The position numbers and the translations under genes were made by a program. Below are positions 37,324 through 46,242 of a stretch of DNA of 64,000 bases, one piece after another. Position 1 is the first letter of the stretch, and every line of letters begins with the position of its first letter. The notes under the pieces are model-generated. The model did not search any database and had not been told where the DNA came from. It saw nothing but the letters and a program-made list of their open reading frames with translations. Source of the DNA: Jejuia algarum (lineage in GTDB: Bacteria; Bacteroidota; Bacteroidia; Flavobacteriales; Flavobacteriaceae); assembly GCA_947495775.1 (NCBI GenBank), contig CANMAQ010000009.1:1-64000 (forward strand), written 5' to 3'.

Positions 37324-39495
37324 ATGAAAAACAAATTATCACTAGTCGCTATTTTTTTTCTGCTCTGCTTTGCAGTAAAAGCGCAAACACCACCCACAAT
37401 TAGGCTATCTGCCAATTTTGCGAATTCGAATAATAGCATAAGGATTCTAAATAATAATATTGATACCTTTAACCGTATTCATCCTTTCGATGGTGTTCGT
37501 AGACCAGTCATCAACAATCAAGGCATTTGTATTGTTAGGCCACTTGGAGGGATCGCTAGGCCTAATCAACAAAACGTTAGATTTGCAGACCGATCTCAAG
37601 ATTCTTACAGATGGGATCCTGATCTAGGAAGGTTTGTATCTGATTTTTCAAGATTAAGAACGCAACTTAATAATGTTAGAAACGCAGGCCAAATTGTAAG
37701 GATGGTTGTTTTAGACAATCCGTCTTGGGATTTCCAGAGACAGGATGATGGGACTTTCCCTAACGGACAAAGAAACTTTATCATAAATTCTTTCGGAAAT
37801 GCGACACCACCTTTAAATTTAGACGCTTGGGTAGCACATATAACAAGAGCCGTAGAAGTTATTGAAGAAGTACTAGGTGAAGAGGCAGCAGCCCGAATAC
37901 AGTATGGTATTGGCCGTGAAATTGGTACTGAAGGCCATTGGACTGGAACGGCAGATGAGTTTTTTGAATTTTATCAACTTAGTGTAGCTGGCATAAGATC
38001 AGTGATTCCAAATGCACGCGTAGGGTCGCATTTTTTATGGCAAACGTCTAACAACCCATGGGCTATAGATTTTATTAGATTTTGTCAGCGAGAAAATGTC
38101 CCTTATAATTTTGTAGGCATATCGTATTATCCTCTTTGGAATCAAGCGAATAGAACTAATTTTGATCAAGTTTATAGAATGGACTTTGGTGCCATTACAA
38201 GCGATTCTGCCTGGAATAGCAATGCTAGTCTTCAAATACATGAGTTTGCTTTAATAACAGGGTTTACAGATGGAGGAGCTGGATTTGAAGAGCCCTCAGA
38301 AGGCCATTTAAATTCGTTTTTAGTAGGCTTAACACGTATGGCATGGGTTAATGATATCGATGAAATATATTTATGGGATACGGGCTCACAATATAGCGAC
38401 GCCTTTAATGAATTAAGAGGCTTAGTTGGAAATAGACTATATTCCAATGCCAGTTCTGGATCAGAACCAAATAATACTTTTGTAAATGCAACATTTACTC
38501 AAGATGAAAGTAACGGCATGTACCAAGTTATGGCCTACAACTATACTTCTAATCAAAGTGTAAATAACGGTAATGGAAATCCCGTAAGAGTTAACATAAG
38601 AGCTACAGTAGATGCACCTCCGGGATCTACGTTTAGATGGCGTACAAAAAGGTTTGTTCGATCTAATGGAGGTACTGTCGTAGAAGAGGATTTTGAAACT
38701 GGAACGACAACTGGTAGTGGTGCTAATTCTTTAATATCCTTAACAACTAGAGTCGATAGCTTCACATGGACTTTATATGAATTTGAAATTACAAATCGAG
38801 CTGGTTCTGGAGCTGGAGCTGGAGCTTCAAATGACAACAGTCTAACTGGAACTTGGTTCCGCCTTAAAAACAGGTTTTCCAATAGATATTTAGATGCAGG
38901 AAGTGGCTTTAGTTTAGGGACGGAAGCCTCTCCAACTGGTTTCGATAAACAATTTAGATTTGTACGATCTGGTGATTTCTTCAATATAGACGTGAGACGT
39001 AATTCGGCAAATGATAGCAACGGAATTCTTGAAGCAATGGATAACAATAATAGAAATGTAATCGTAACACGTACTAACCCAGTAAGTACTGATACGGATA
39101 GACAATGGGCTATTACTGTAAACTCAAATGGAGTCGCGACGCTTAGAAATAGAGCTCGAAATGCCTTTTTAAGAGATTCTGGAGGATCAGCAACGCATGA
39201 TGCTACGAATGATACGAACCATACGCGATGGACTCTAGAGCGTGTAGAGAGTGTCTCTAAGGAGTTTGGTGTTTTAGATAAAATTGATACTACTAAGTCT
39301 TCTATTTTTGCATCTCCAAATCCAAGTGAAAATGGGGTATTCAATTTAAGTCAGCCAGAGTCTTGGACTGTTTCCAACTTAAATGGTCAAACCATTCTTA
39401 ATGGACAAGGCACTGTCGTTGATCTTTCATCAAAACAGAGAGGGCTTTACATTTTAAGAACATCTTCAAATCAAATTATTAAATTGGTGTACTAA
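37324..39495 (+). CDS. T9SS-secreted glycoside-hydrolase-like protein with ricin-type lectin domain (paralogue 2)
   Basis: 723 residues with the same architecture as paralogue 1: signal peptide to FAVKAQ, TIM-barrel-like domain with GIGREIGTEGHWTGT and IHEFALI keeping both candidate catalytic glutamates, beta-sandwich, ricin-type trefoil, and a T9SS sorting domain ending IIKLVY. By eye most residues are identical to paralogue 1, with a longer Gly/Ala linker (SGAGAGAS) before the trefoil. It arose by the 2.93-kb tandem duplication. Substitutions concentrate in barrel loops (for example LWNQANRTNF against FYNRADRTNF), which could alter substrate preference. Confidence 0.82.
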   Translation: MKNKLSLVAIFFLLCFAVKAQTPPTIRLSANFANSNNSIRILNNNIDTFNRIHPFDGVRRPVINNQGICIVRPLGGIARPNQQNVRFADRSQDSYRWDPDLGRFVSDFSRLRTQLNNVRNAGQIVRMVVLDNPSWDFQRQDDGTFPNGQRNFIINSFGNATPPLNLDAWVAHITRAVEVIEEVLGEEAAARIQYGIGREIGTEGHWTGTADEFFEFYQLSVAGIRSVIPNARVGSHFLWQTSNNPWAIDFIRFCQRENVPYNFVGISYYPLWNQANRTNFDQVYRMDFGAITSDSAWNSNASLQIHEFALITGFTDGGAGFEEPSEGHLNSFLVGLTRMAWVNDIDEIYLWDTGSQYSDAFNELRGLVGNRLYSNASSGSEPNNTFVNATFTQDESNGMYQVMAYNYTSNQSVNNGNGNPVRVNIRATVDAPPGSTFRWRTKRFVRSNGGTVVEEDFETGTTTGSGANSLISLTTRVDSFTWTLYEFEITNRAGSGAGAGASNDNSLTGTWFRLKNRFSNRYLDAGSGFSLGTEASPTGFDKQFRFVRSGDFFNIDVRRNSANDSNGILEAMDNNNRNVIVTRTNPVSTDTDRQWAITVNSNGVATLRNRARNAFLRDSGGSATHDATNDTNHTRWTLERVESVSKEFGVLDKIDTTKSSIFASPNPSENGVFNLSQPESWTVSNLNGQTILNGQGTVVDLSSKQRGLYILRTSSNQIIKLVY

Positions 39496-39524
39496 CTAAT
39501 AGTATCGTCTAATTTATATAAACT

Positions 39525-39557
39525 AAAAGCCTGTTTCGAAAAGAGACAGGCTTTTTT
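39525..39557 (+). terminator. Terminator after glycosidase paralogue 2
   Basis: Arms AAAAGCCTGT and ACAGGCTTTT flank an eleven-base loop, followed by T's, 30 bp after the stop. The rest of 39558-39851 shows nothing recognisable. Confidence 0.85.
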
Positions 39558-39851
39558 CTATTAAGTAAACCCTTTAAGTTTACGTTTCTATAAAGTACTG
39601 TTACCAGCACCAACTATACAACAAGCGACACCCCTATTTATTCACTCCATTTTAAGCCTTAGACTATGACTATTACAGTTGTGGTTTCCTTCACATACTA
39701 TCGTAAACTGCGTTTTTCAATTTCGCCATAATGCGCTTATGCTAAAACTGAGAAACACTGGTATGTATTAGACATCTTAGCCTCATCACAACCTTCTATA
39801 CATAAATTAGGTTGCATAGATAGGTGCTGTGGGTGCAATACTATGGCCCAC

Positions 39852-39890
39852 AAAAAAACGCTATGTCATCTATTATGGCATAGCGTTTTT
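39852..39890 (-). terminator. Terminator of the pyk operon
   Basis: Arms AACGCTATG-CAT and ATG-CATAGCGTT are flanked by A's on the left and T's on the right. It sits 25 bp beyond the pyk stop on the minus strand and could work in both directions. Confidence 0.85.
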
Positions 39891-39914
39891 ATATGTTGTA
39901 GTTAGGTTTGTTGC

Positions 39915-41357
39915 TTAAAAGCTACAGGTTTCTACCTCTGTAACACGCAGTGTGTTTACCATTCCTTTTTCTTGAATTGGCATGGCCGCTAAACTAATCA
40001 ACATATCTCCAACTTCTAAGAAGCCTTTTTTACAAGCCATAGCGTTTACATCTTCTATAGTCTCATCGGTACTCACAAACTTATCGTAATAGAAGGCTTG
40101 TACACCCCATAATAAGCTTAAACGTGTTAAGATGCGCTTATTAGACGTAAACACAAGAATGTGACACGACGGTCTCCACGCCGAGATTTGGAATGCTGTA
40201 TAACCACTATTTGTTAATGTAGAAATCGCTTTGGCATCTATTTCGTTAGCCATCGTTGCTGCATGGTAACAAATCGCTTTTGTAATGTAGCGGTTGGTAC
40301 GAATGTGCGGTGGCATTTCTGGAACTTTTATAAGTGGAGAATCTTCTACACTTTTTAAAATATTACTCATTTGGCGGATTACCTGTACAGGGTATTCTCC
40401 TACCGAAGTCTCTCCAGAAAGCATTACAGCATCTGCTCCATCCATTACCGAATTGGCAACATCGTTAACTTCGGCACGTGTAGGTGTTAAGCTAGAAATC
40501 ATAGTTTCCATCATTTGGGTCGCTATAATTACTGGAATTCTTGCTTTTTTAGCGCGCAATACCAATTGCTTTTGAATAAGCGGTACCTCTTCTGCTGGTA
40601 CTTCAACACCAAGATCGCCACGGGCTACCATGATACCATCACATTGCGTCACAATTTTATCGATATTCTCTACAGCTTCAGGCTTTTCGATTTTGGCAAC
40701 TATTGGAATTTTATGGTCACTATGTTCCTTAATTAAATCCCTAAGCTGCATTAAATCTTCTGCATGACGCACGAAAGACAGTGCAATCCAATCTACATTC
40801 TGGCCAATCGCAAAAATAGCGTCTTCTATATCTTTTTCTGTTAATGCAGGCTGCGATATATCTGTATTTGGAAGGTTAACCCCTTTCTTAGATTTTAAAG
40901 GACCGCCTTGAATCACTTTCGCCTTTACTTCAGATTTCTTATCGGTAGACACGACCTCAAAAATAAGTTTCCCATCATCTAAAAGAATACGTTCTCCTGG
41001 TTTAGCATCTTGAGGAAAACGTTCGTAAGTCATATATACGCGTTCTTTTGTACCTTCGAAACGCTCGCCTGTGGCAAATACAATTTCATCACCAGCATTA
41101 ACAACAACTTCCTCTTTCATCACGCCTACGCGTAATTTAGGGCCTTGTAAGTCCCCTAATATTGCGGCATTATACCCATATTCTTCATTTAATTCACGTA
41201 TCATCTGTATACGCGCTTTAACATCGTCATAATCTGCATGCGAAAAATTGATTCTAAATACATTAGCGCCTTCGTCTAACATACCTTTTAATACTTCTTT
41301 CGTGCTTGTTGCAGGGCCCAACGTAGCTACAATTTTAGTTTTTTTTCTTGATTCCAT
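39915..41357 (-). CDS. pyk: Pyruvate kinase
   Basis: 480 residues. It transfers phosphate from phosphoenolpyruvate to ADP, giving pyruvate and ATP. Signatures: KTKIVATLGPAT at the start, ILGDLQGPKLRVG, the active-site lysine region IPIVAKIEKPEAVENID, GIMVARGDLGVEVP, and TRAEVNDVANSVMDGADAVM with SGETSVGEYP. The C-terminal allosteric domain (~350-480) is complete. The gene starts at the base where the IPExxxVDY gene ends, so they are coupled. Confidence 0.97.
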   Translation of the reverse strand: MESRKKTKIVATLGPATSTKEVLKGMLDEGANVFRINFSHADYDDVKARIQMIRELNEEYGYNAAILGDLQGPKLRVGVMKEEVVVNAGDEIVFATGERFEGTKERVYMTYERFPQDAKPGERILLDDGKLIFEVVSTDKKSEVKAKVIQGGPLKSKKGVNLPNTDISQPALTEKDIEDAIFAIGQNVDWIALSFVRHAEDLMQLRDLIKEHSDHKIPIVAKIEKPEAVENIDKIVTQCDGIMVARGDLGVEVPAEEVPLIQKQLVLRAKKARIPVIIATQMMETMISSLTPTRAEVNDVANSVMDGADAVMLSGETSVGEYPVQVIRQMSNILKSVEDSPLIKVPEMPPHIRTNRYITKAICYHAATMANEIDAKAISTLTNSGYTAFQISAWRPSCHILVFTSNKRILTRLSLLWGVQAFYYDKFVSTDETIEDVNAMACKKGFLEVGDMLISLAAMPIQEKGMVNTLRVTEVETCSF

Positions 41358-41842
41358 TAGTCAAAAATTAAATGCTCCTTAGATTTCAATGTGCTTATAT
41401 CAACATTATAAGCCATCGCAATTTGTTGTATCTTAAGGATTGTGTTTATAATATAACTGCCTTTACTATTGTTAAATTCACTTTCAATCTTTAAAAAGTA
41501 ATTCACTTTTTTATACTCAGGAATCAAATGATGGTTCCTAATTATTTTGTGTCTCATACTAAATAACGACTGAGGGTCTATCTTAGAATCGGTTTCTACT
41601 GAACATACATTAGAGACCAAATTCCACATGACAAGATTTTTTGGGTCTTCAAATTCGAAAACAGAATATCTAGTACTTCCATTATTAAAGTATAAATCTT
41701 TTGTTTTTCGAGCTAATGAAATCTCTAAATATCTATTTAGAAGAAAGGCCATCCTGTAATCTTCAATACTACTATGTATAGCAATTAAAGTACTAGACAC
41801 ATCCTCATAAATATCATCAAGAACAAGTTTGTGTACCGTCAT
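41357..41842 (-). CDS. IPExxxVDY-family protein
   Basis: 161 residues. This small Bacteroidetes-specific family is found between rnc and pyk in flavobacteria and is named for its motif; here the motif reads HLIPEYKKVNY, with Asn replacing the usual Asp. Function unknown. Its last base is the first base of pyk, and it begins 109 bp after the rnc stop; that gap holds no gene. Confidence 0.85.
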   Translation of the reverse strand: MTVHKLVLDDIYEDVSSTLIAIHSSIEDYRMAFLLNRYLEISLARKTKDLYFNNGSTRYSVFEFEDPKNLVMWNLVSNVCSVETDSKIDPQSLFSMRHKIIRNHHLIPEYKKVNYFLKIESEFNNSKGSYIINTILKIQQIAMAYNVDISTLKSKEHLIFD

Positions 41843-41951
41843 AACCCGACCATTATAAGTTGTAAATATAATGCTAAAAAAAGTTAGAAATAAACGAATT
41901 CTAATTTCTTACTAAGATTCACTACTAAAACGTTGTAGTTCGTTTTAGAAC

Positions 41952-42695
41952 CTAGTCTTTCATTTTAGAAATTTTATTTTGAAATGCAAAAAAAGCACGC
42001 TTAGAAGCCTTTTCTTCAGCTTTCTTTTTTGAAGTCGCCCTGGCTTTGGCTACTACTTTATGGTCTATAGACAGTTTTACCGAAAAGTGCCTAACATCAT
42101 CATTTCCAGTATCTTCATAAACATTATAATGAAATACTTTCTTTTCTTTTTGACACCATTCTATAAGTAAACTTTTATAACTAATAACCTTACCTTCTAG
42201 TTGTGTAATGTCTACATGAGGAATAATGACACGCTTGTAAATGAATTTTTCGCAGTACTTATAACCCTTATCTAAAAAAATAGCACCTACTAATGCTTCA
42301 AAAAGGTTGCCGTGAATATTATCTCCAAACTGTCCTGAAGGGATTTTGCTCTCTACCAGAGCAATAAGTTTCAATTCTTTCCCCAACTCATTTAAATGCT
42401 CCCTACTCACTATTTTAGAGCGCATTTTAGTAAGATAGCCTTCGTCGCCACCAGGCACCTCTTGAAATAGATGAGACGCAATAACAGCGCTTAACATGGC
42501 GTCTCCTAAAAACTCTAAACGCTCATAATTAATGGCATTACCCGCATCATCTTTAAGGTTCATAGAACGGTGTGTGAATGCCTTTTTATAGACTTTCATA
42601 CGCTTGGGCTTATACCCCAAAATTTGAGATAATTGGATAAAAAAATTCCCGTTTCGTTTGGAACGGGAATTTAATATGTTACGAATGAGTCTCAT
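41952..42695 (-). CDS. rnc: Ribonuclease III
   Basis: 247 residues. The endonuclease domain carries the signature NYERLEFLGDAMLSAVIASH (about 55-75) and the second catalytic patch NLFEALVGAIFLDKG. A double-stranded-RNA-binding domain begins near 165 (SYKSLLIEWCQKEKK) and ends KKKAEEKASKRAFFAF. It cleaves dsRNA in rRNA processing and mRNA turnover. It begins 7 bp after fabF, in the usual acpP-fabF-rnc order. Confidence 0.96.
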   Translation of the reverse strand: MRLIRNILNSRSKRNGNFFIQLSQILGYKPKRMKVYKKAFTHRSMNLKDDAGNAINYERLEFLGDAMLSAVIASHLFQEVPGGDEGYLTKMRSKIVSREHLNELGKELKLIALVESKIPSGQFGDNIHGNLFEALVGAIFLDKGYKYCEKFIYKRVIIPHVDITQLEGKVISYKSLLIEWCQKEKKVFHYNVYEDTGNDDVRHFSVKLSIDHKVVAKARATSKKKAEEKASKRAFFAFQNKISKMKD

Positions 42696-42702
42696 TCGGG
42701 AT

Positions 42703-43953
42703 TTAATCTAATTTTTTGAATACTACACAGGCGTTATGTCCGCCAAATCCAAATGTATTACTCATAGCGACTTTAACCTCTCGCTTTTGGGCCGTGTTAA
42801 GCGTTAAATTTAATTCTGGATCTATATTCTCATCAACCGTCTCATGATTGATTGTTGGTGGAACAATACCATTCTCTATGGCTAAAATGCTTGCTATAGC
42901 TTCTATAGCACCTGCTGCACCTAATAAGTGCCCTGTCATAGATTTGGTAGAATTAATATTTATCGTTTTCGCATGCGCTCCAAAAACTTTAGAAATAGCC
43001 TTCAACTCTGCCACATCTCCTAAAGGTGTTGATGTACCATGTGTATTGATATGGTCTACATCTTCTGGCTTAAGTCCTGCATTTTCTAAACAGTTTTTCA
43101 TAACTGCAATAACGCCAATACCTTCTGGGTGAGGAGCTGTCATGTGATGTGCATCGGAAGATAATCCGCCTCCTGCAACCTCAGCATAAATTTTTGCACC
43201 TCGTGCTTTTGCATGCTCATACTCTTCTAGAATAAGTGCACCAGCACCTTCTCCTAAAACAAAACCATCTCTAGTCCCATCGAATGGGCGAGAGGCTGTT
43301 TCTGGACTTTCATTTCTAGTCGATAAAGCGTGCATAGCATTAAATCCACCCATACCAGCAATGGTAACCGCAGCTTCACTCCCTCCTGTAACAACAACAT
43401 CTGTATGCCCTAAACGTATAGAGTTTAAAGCATCGAATAATGCATTAGCAGAAGAGGCACACGCAGATACCGTGGTATAATTAGGTCCCATAAAACCATG
43501 TTTTATAGAAATATTACCTGGAGCAATATCTGCTATCATTTTAGGAATAAAGAAAGGGTTAAATCTCGGTGTACCATCGCCACTAGCAAAATTTAATACC
43601 TCTTGCTGAAATGTCTCTAAACCACCAATGCCTGCTCCCCATATAACACCTACTCGTAATTTGTTAACCTCATCTAAGTTTAACTTAGAATCTGCGATAG
43701 CTTCGTCGGCAGCAACCATTGCATACTGCGCAAACTTATCCATTCTTCGAGATTCTTTTCTATCTATAAAATCGGTAACTTTAAAATCCTTTAATTCGCA
43801 CGCGAATTTGGTTTTAAATTTCTCGGTGTCATAATATGTTATAGGCGCAGCACCACTCTTACCACTAATTAAGCCTTCCCAATAATCATCTTTGGTATTG
43901 CCAATAGGTGTTAAAGCCCCTAATCCTGTGACTACAACTCGCTTTAGTTCCAT
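42703..43953 (-). CDS. fabF: 3-oxoacyl-ACP synthase II
   Basis: 416 residues. It condenses malonyl-ACP with acyl-ACP in fatty-acid elongation. The catalytic triad is visible: Cys in TVSACASSANALF, His in INTHGTSTPLGD and His in STKSMTGHLLGAAG. The C-terminus NTFGFGGHNACVVF is typical. It follows acpP by 12 bp. Confidence 0.97.
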   Translation of the reverse strand: MELKRVVVTGLGALTPIGNTKDDYWEGLISGKSGAAPITYYDTEKFKTKFACELKDFKVTDFIDRKESRRMDKFAQYAMVAADEAIADSKLNLDEVNKLRVGVIWGAGIGGLETFQQEVLNFASGDGTPRFNPFFIPKMIADIAPGNISIKHGFMGPNYTTVSACASSANALFDALNSIRLGHTDVVVTGGSEAAVTIAGMGGFNAMHALSTRNESPETASRPFDGTRDGFVLGEGAGALILEEYEHAKARGAKIYAEVAGGGLSSDAHHMTAPHPEGIGVIAVMKNCLENAGLKPEDVDHINTHGTSTPLGDVAELKAISKVFGAHAKTININSTKSMTGHLLGAAGAIEAIASILAIENGIVPPTINHETVDENIDPELNLTLNTAQKREVKVAMSNTFGFGGHNACVVFKKLD

Positions 43954-43965
43954 AAATTGTTTGTC

Positions 43966-44199
43966 TTATTTAGCTTCTTCTATATAAGAAATCGCCTGAC
44001 CTACAGTTGCTATGTTCTCTGCTTGGTCGTCTGGTATTTGAATATCGAATTCTTTTTCGAACTCCATAATTAATTCTACAGTGTCTAAAGAGTCCGCTCC
44101 TAAATCGTTTGTGAAGCTTGCTTCTGCTACAACTTCATTCTCATCAACACCTAACTTGTCTACGATAATCGCTTTTACTCTTGATGCAATGTCTGACAT
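43966..44199 (-). CDS. acpP: Acyl carrier protein
   Basis: 77 acidic residues, standard length. The phosphopantetheine attachment serine is in DLGADSLDTVELIMEFE. It is the first gene of the acpP-fabF-rnc-IPExxxVDY-pyk block and carries acyl chains for FabF immediately downstream. Confidence 0.97.
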   Translation of the reverse strand: MSDIASRVKAIIVDKLGVDENEVVAEASFTNDLGADSLDTVELIMEFEKEFDIQIPDDQAENIATVGQAISYIEEAK

Positions 44200-44231
44200 A
44201 ATCTTTTAATTTTAAAGGTTTAATTAGTTGG

Positions 44232-44239
44232 CAAAAATA
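44232..44239 (-). promoter_or_regulatory. -7 promoter element of acpP operon
   Basis: The minus strand reads TATTTTTG, matching TAnnTTTG, 33 bp before the acpP start. The -33 position is poorly matched. Confidence 0.5.
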
Positions 44240-44389
44240 AAAAACTTTATTTTAATACACACTTTTAGCTTAAAAATGTGATTTTATATTTTAAAAAAAT
44301 TAAAATCTAAGTATTTTGGGATTGCCTTCTAATTGTTAATTATTATTCTTTTTTTTGTTCAAAACAATCTTAACACTATAGTCTGTAAA

Positions 44390-44953
44390 ATGAAACGTAT
44401 TGTAATTTTTGCGTCCGGAGGAGGTACTAATGCTGAAAATTTAATTAAGTTTTTTCACAACAGCGATAATGCGTCTGTTATTCAAATACTCTGTAACAAT
44501 CCCCATGCCAAAGTATTAGACAGAGCAAAAAACCTAAAAGTAAGTGCTTTTGCTTTTAATAGAACCGCTTTTAGTAAAACAGAAGATGTTTTAAATATCT
44601 TAAAGGCATCGCAACCCGACCTAATTGTCTTAGCAGGTTTTTTATGGAAATTCCCAGAGTTTATTATCGACGCCTTTCCCAATAAAGTCATTAATGTACA
44701 CCCTGCTTTATTACCAAAATATGGAGGAAAAGGCATGTATGGGATGCACGTTCATGAGGCTATTGTCGCAAATAATGAGTCTGAAACAGGTATTACCATC
44801 CATTATGTGAATAAAAACTACGACGAAGGTGCTATTATTTTTCAAGCCAAATGCGATGTCACCAACACCGATACGGCCGAAACTGTTGCGGCAAAAATTC
44901 ACGACTTAGAAATGGAACACTTCCCAAAAGTAGTTGCCCAACTATTGAAATAA
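44390..44953 (+). CDS. purN: Phosphoribosylglycinamide formyltransferase
   Basis: 187 residues from the ATG at 44390 (MKRIVIFASGGGTNAENLI). The frame stays open upstream to 44333, but those 19 codons are AT-rich, unconserved in type, and would put a hydrophobic tail on a cytosolic enzyme. It transfers formyl from 10-formyl-THF to GAR in purine synthesis. The catalytic Asn/His/Asp set appears in INVHPALLPKYGGKGMYG, and ESETGITIHYVNKNYDEGAI is typical. It is divergent from acpP. Confidence 0.95.
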   Translation: MKRIVIFASGGGTNAENLIKFFHNSDNASVIQILCNNPHAKVLDRAKNLKVSAFAFNRTAFSKTEDVLNILKASQPDLIVLAGFLWKFPEFIIDAFPNKVINVHPALLPKYGGKGMYGMHVHEAIVANNESETGITIHYVNKNYDEGAIIFQAKCDVTNTDTAETVAAKIHDLEMEHFPKVVAQLLK

Positions 44954-44959
44954 TGTTCT

Positions 44960-45388
44960 ATGACGCCCCTCACAATTAACATTTGTAAAACTGAAGACAG
45001 AACAACCTTTATAGAGAGCCTTAACACCTGCAACTTAAGTAAAGTTCCTGCGACTACTCCGGTATGGACACCCTTAGAATTCATCATCAAAGATTCTAAG
45101 GATCTTGAATTAGGAAGTGTCTTAGGTGCTATTAAAGATTGGAATAGCCTTAACGTAAAAACACTTTGGGTAAAGGAAGCACATCGCAGACAAGGAATTG
45201 GGACACCGCTTTTAAATCATATAAAAAGTAAGGCTAAAGCAAAGGGTGCATATACGGTTATGGTAGATACTTTCGATGTTCAAACCGAAAAATTCTACCT
45301 TAAAAACGACTACCAGCTTATAGACGAAATTAACTATTTCCTAAAAGGACATCGCAAAATATATTTCTCTAAAACACTAAATGAGTAA
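44960..45388 (+). CDS. GNAT-family acetyltransferase
   Basis: 142 residues. The acetyl-CoA-binding motif A is VKEAHRRQGIGTPLLNHI, with the R/Q-x-x-G-x-G/A pattern, at about 71-88. The C-terminal strand pair FYLKNDYQLIDEI completes the fold. Substrate unknown. It starts 6 bp after purN and its end overlaps the RNase H gene by 8 bp, so all three are cotranscribed. Confidence 0.88.
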   Translation: MTPLTINICKTEDRTTFIESLNTCNLSKVPATTPVWTPLEFIIKDSKDLELGSVLGAIKDWNSLNVKTLWVKEAHRRQGIGTPLLNHIKSKAKAKGAYTVMVDTFDVQTEKFYLKNDYQLIDEINYFLKGHRKIYFSKTLNE

Positions 45389-46022
45389 AAAGAAAAAAAA
45401 ATATTACACCGTTTGGAAAGGGCATAAAACTGGCGTTTTTGAATCTTGGAATGTTTGTAAAAAACAAATTAAAGATTATCAAGGTGCGCAATACAAAGCG
45501 TTCGAGACCTTGAAAGCGGCTCAAACCGCTTTAGAAGGCAATTATTTTGATTTTATAGGCAAAAATAAAACGTCTAAATCTGAATTGTCTCAAGAACAAC
45601 TTCAAAGAATAGGACGTCCCAACTATAATTCTATTGCTGTAGATGCTGCCTCTAGCGGCAATCCTGGTATTATGGAATACCGCGGGGTAGATACAAAAAC
45701 AAAAAAACAACTCTTTATACAAGGCCCCTTTGAACAAGGCACCAATAATATTGGGGAATTTTTAGCACTCGTACATGGCCTTGCCTTATTAAAAAACAAC
45801 AAAAGTGATCGCATTTTGTATACCGATTCGCGAACGGCAATGAGTTGGGTGAAGAAGAAAAAATGCAATACAAAACTAGAGCGCACCACAAAAAACAAAC
45901 CCGTATTCGATTTAGTAGATCGCGCCATACAGTGGCTACACAATAACACTTACACTACAGTGATTGTAAAATGGGAAACCAAAGCATGGGGAGAAATCCC
46001 AGCAGATTTTGGACGTAAGTAA
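45381..46022 (+). CDS. rnhA: Ribonuclease HI with N-terminal viroplasmin domain
   Basis: 213 residues. A viroplasmin/caulimovirus P6-like domain (KYYTVWKGHKTGVFESWNVC, to about residue 50) precedes the RNase H fold at about 80-213. The catalytic acidic residues are seen in SIAVDAASSGNPG (Asp), NIGEFLALVHGL (Glu) and RILYTDSRTAMSW (Asp). It removes RNA from RNA/DNA hybrids; the N-terminal domain is known to help bind hybrid substrate in eukaryotic and some bacterial RNases H. It overlaps the upstream acetyltransferase gene by 8 bp. Confidence 0.93.
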   Translation: MSKKKKKYYTVWKGHKTGVFESWNVCKKQIKDYQGAQYKAFETLKAAQTALEGNYFDFIGKNKTSKSELSQEQLQRIGRPNYNSIAVDAASSGNPGIMEYRGVDTKTKKQLFIQGPFEQGTNNIGEFLALVHGLALLKNNKSDRILYTDSRTAMSWVKKKKCNTKLERTTKNKPVFDLVDRAIQWLHNNTYTTVIVKWETKAWGEIPADFGRK

Positions 46023-46183
46023 CCCAAACACCAATACGTTTATAGATGCTGTCGCTATTATAAAGTACAAATGCACTAAAAAAATTAAAGCAATGTTGGC
46101 TTACAGTTACCCCCCTTTAATTAGTTAACGCATATTTTATATGCCTACTAAATTCTAATAAAACCTCGTATTGCCTAAAAAAA

Positions 46184-46214
46184 ATGCCCCATTTCGTTTA
46201 CCGAAATGGGACAT
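46184..46214 (-). terminator. Terminator of glycosidase paralogue 3
   Basis: A 13-bp near-perfect hairpin (ATG-CCCATTTCG / CGAAATGGG-CAT) is preceded by eight A's on the plus strand, which gives a U run on the minus-strand transcript. It lies 29 bp past the stop. Confidence 0.85.
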
Positions 46215-46242
46215 TAAATGACTTAGGTTCTAGACTTTTCAA

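Larger units (their letters stand above)
36651..39495 (+). repeat. Tandem duplication, unit 2
   Basis: Second copy of 33714-36561: dinB 3' fragment, spacer, promoter and glycosidase paralogue. The 36800-37323 spacer carries no gene. It contains a pyrimidine- and A-rich stretch at about 37011-37110 with CCTATTTTACC occurring twice, corresponding to a similar but diverged stretch in unit 1. Confidence 0.9.

Noticed and set aside
38553..39344. 263-residue minus-strand open frame
   Set aside because: It is antisense to glycosidase paralogue 2, and a shorter version is only partly kept in paralogue 1; no family resemblance.
44333..44389. Upstream extension of purN from an ATG at 44333
   Set aside because: The 19 extra codons are AT-rich and hydrophobic with no role in the enzyme; MKRIVIFASGGGTN at 44390 is the natural start.
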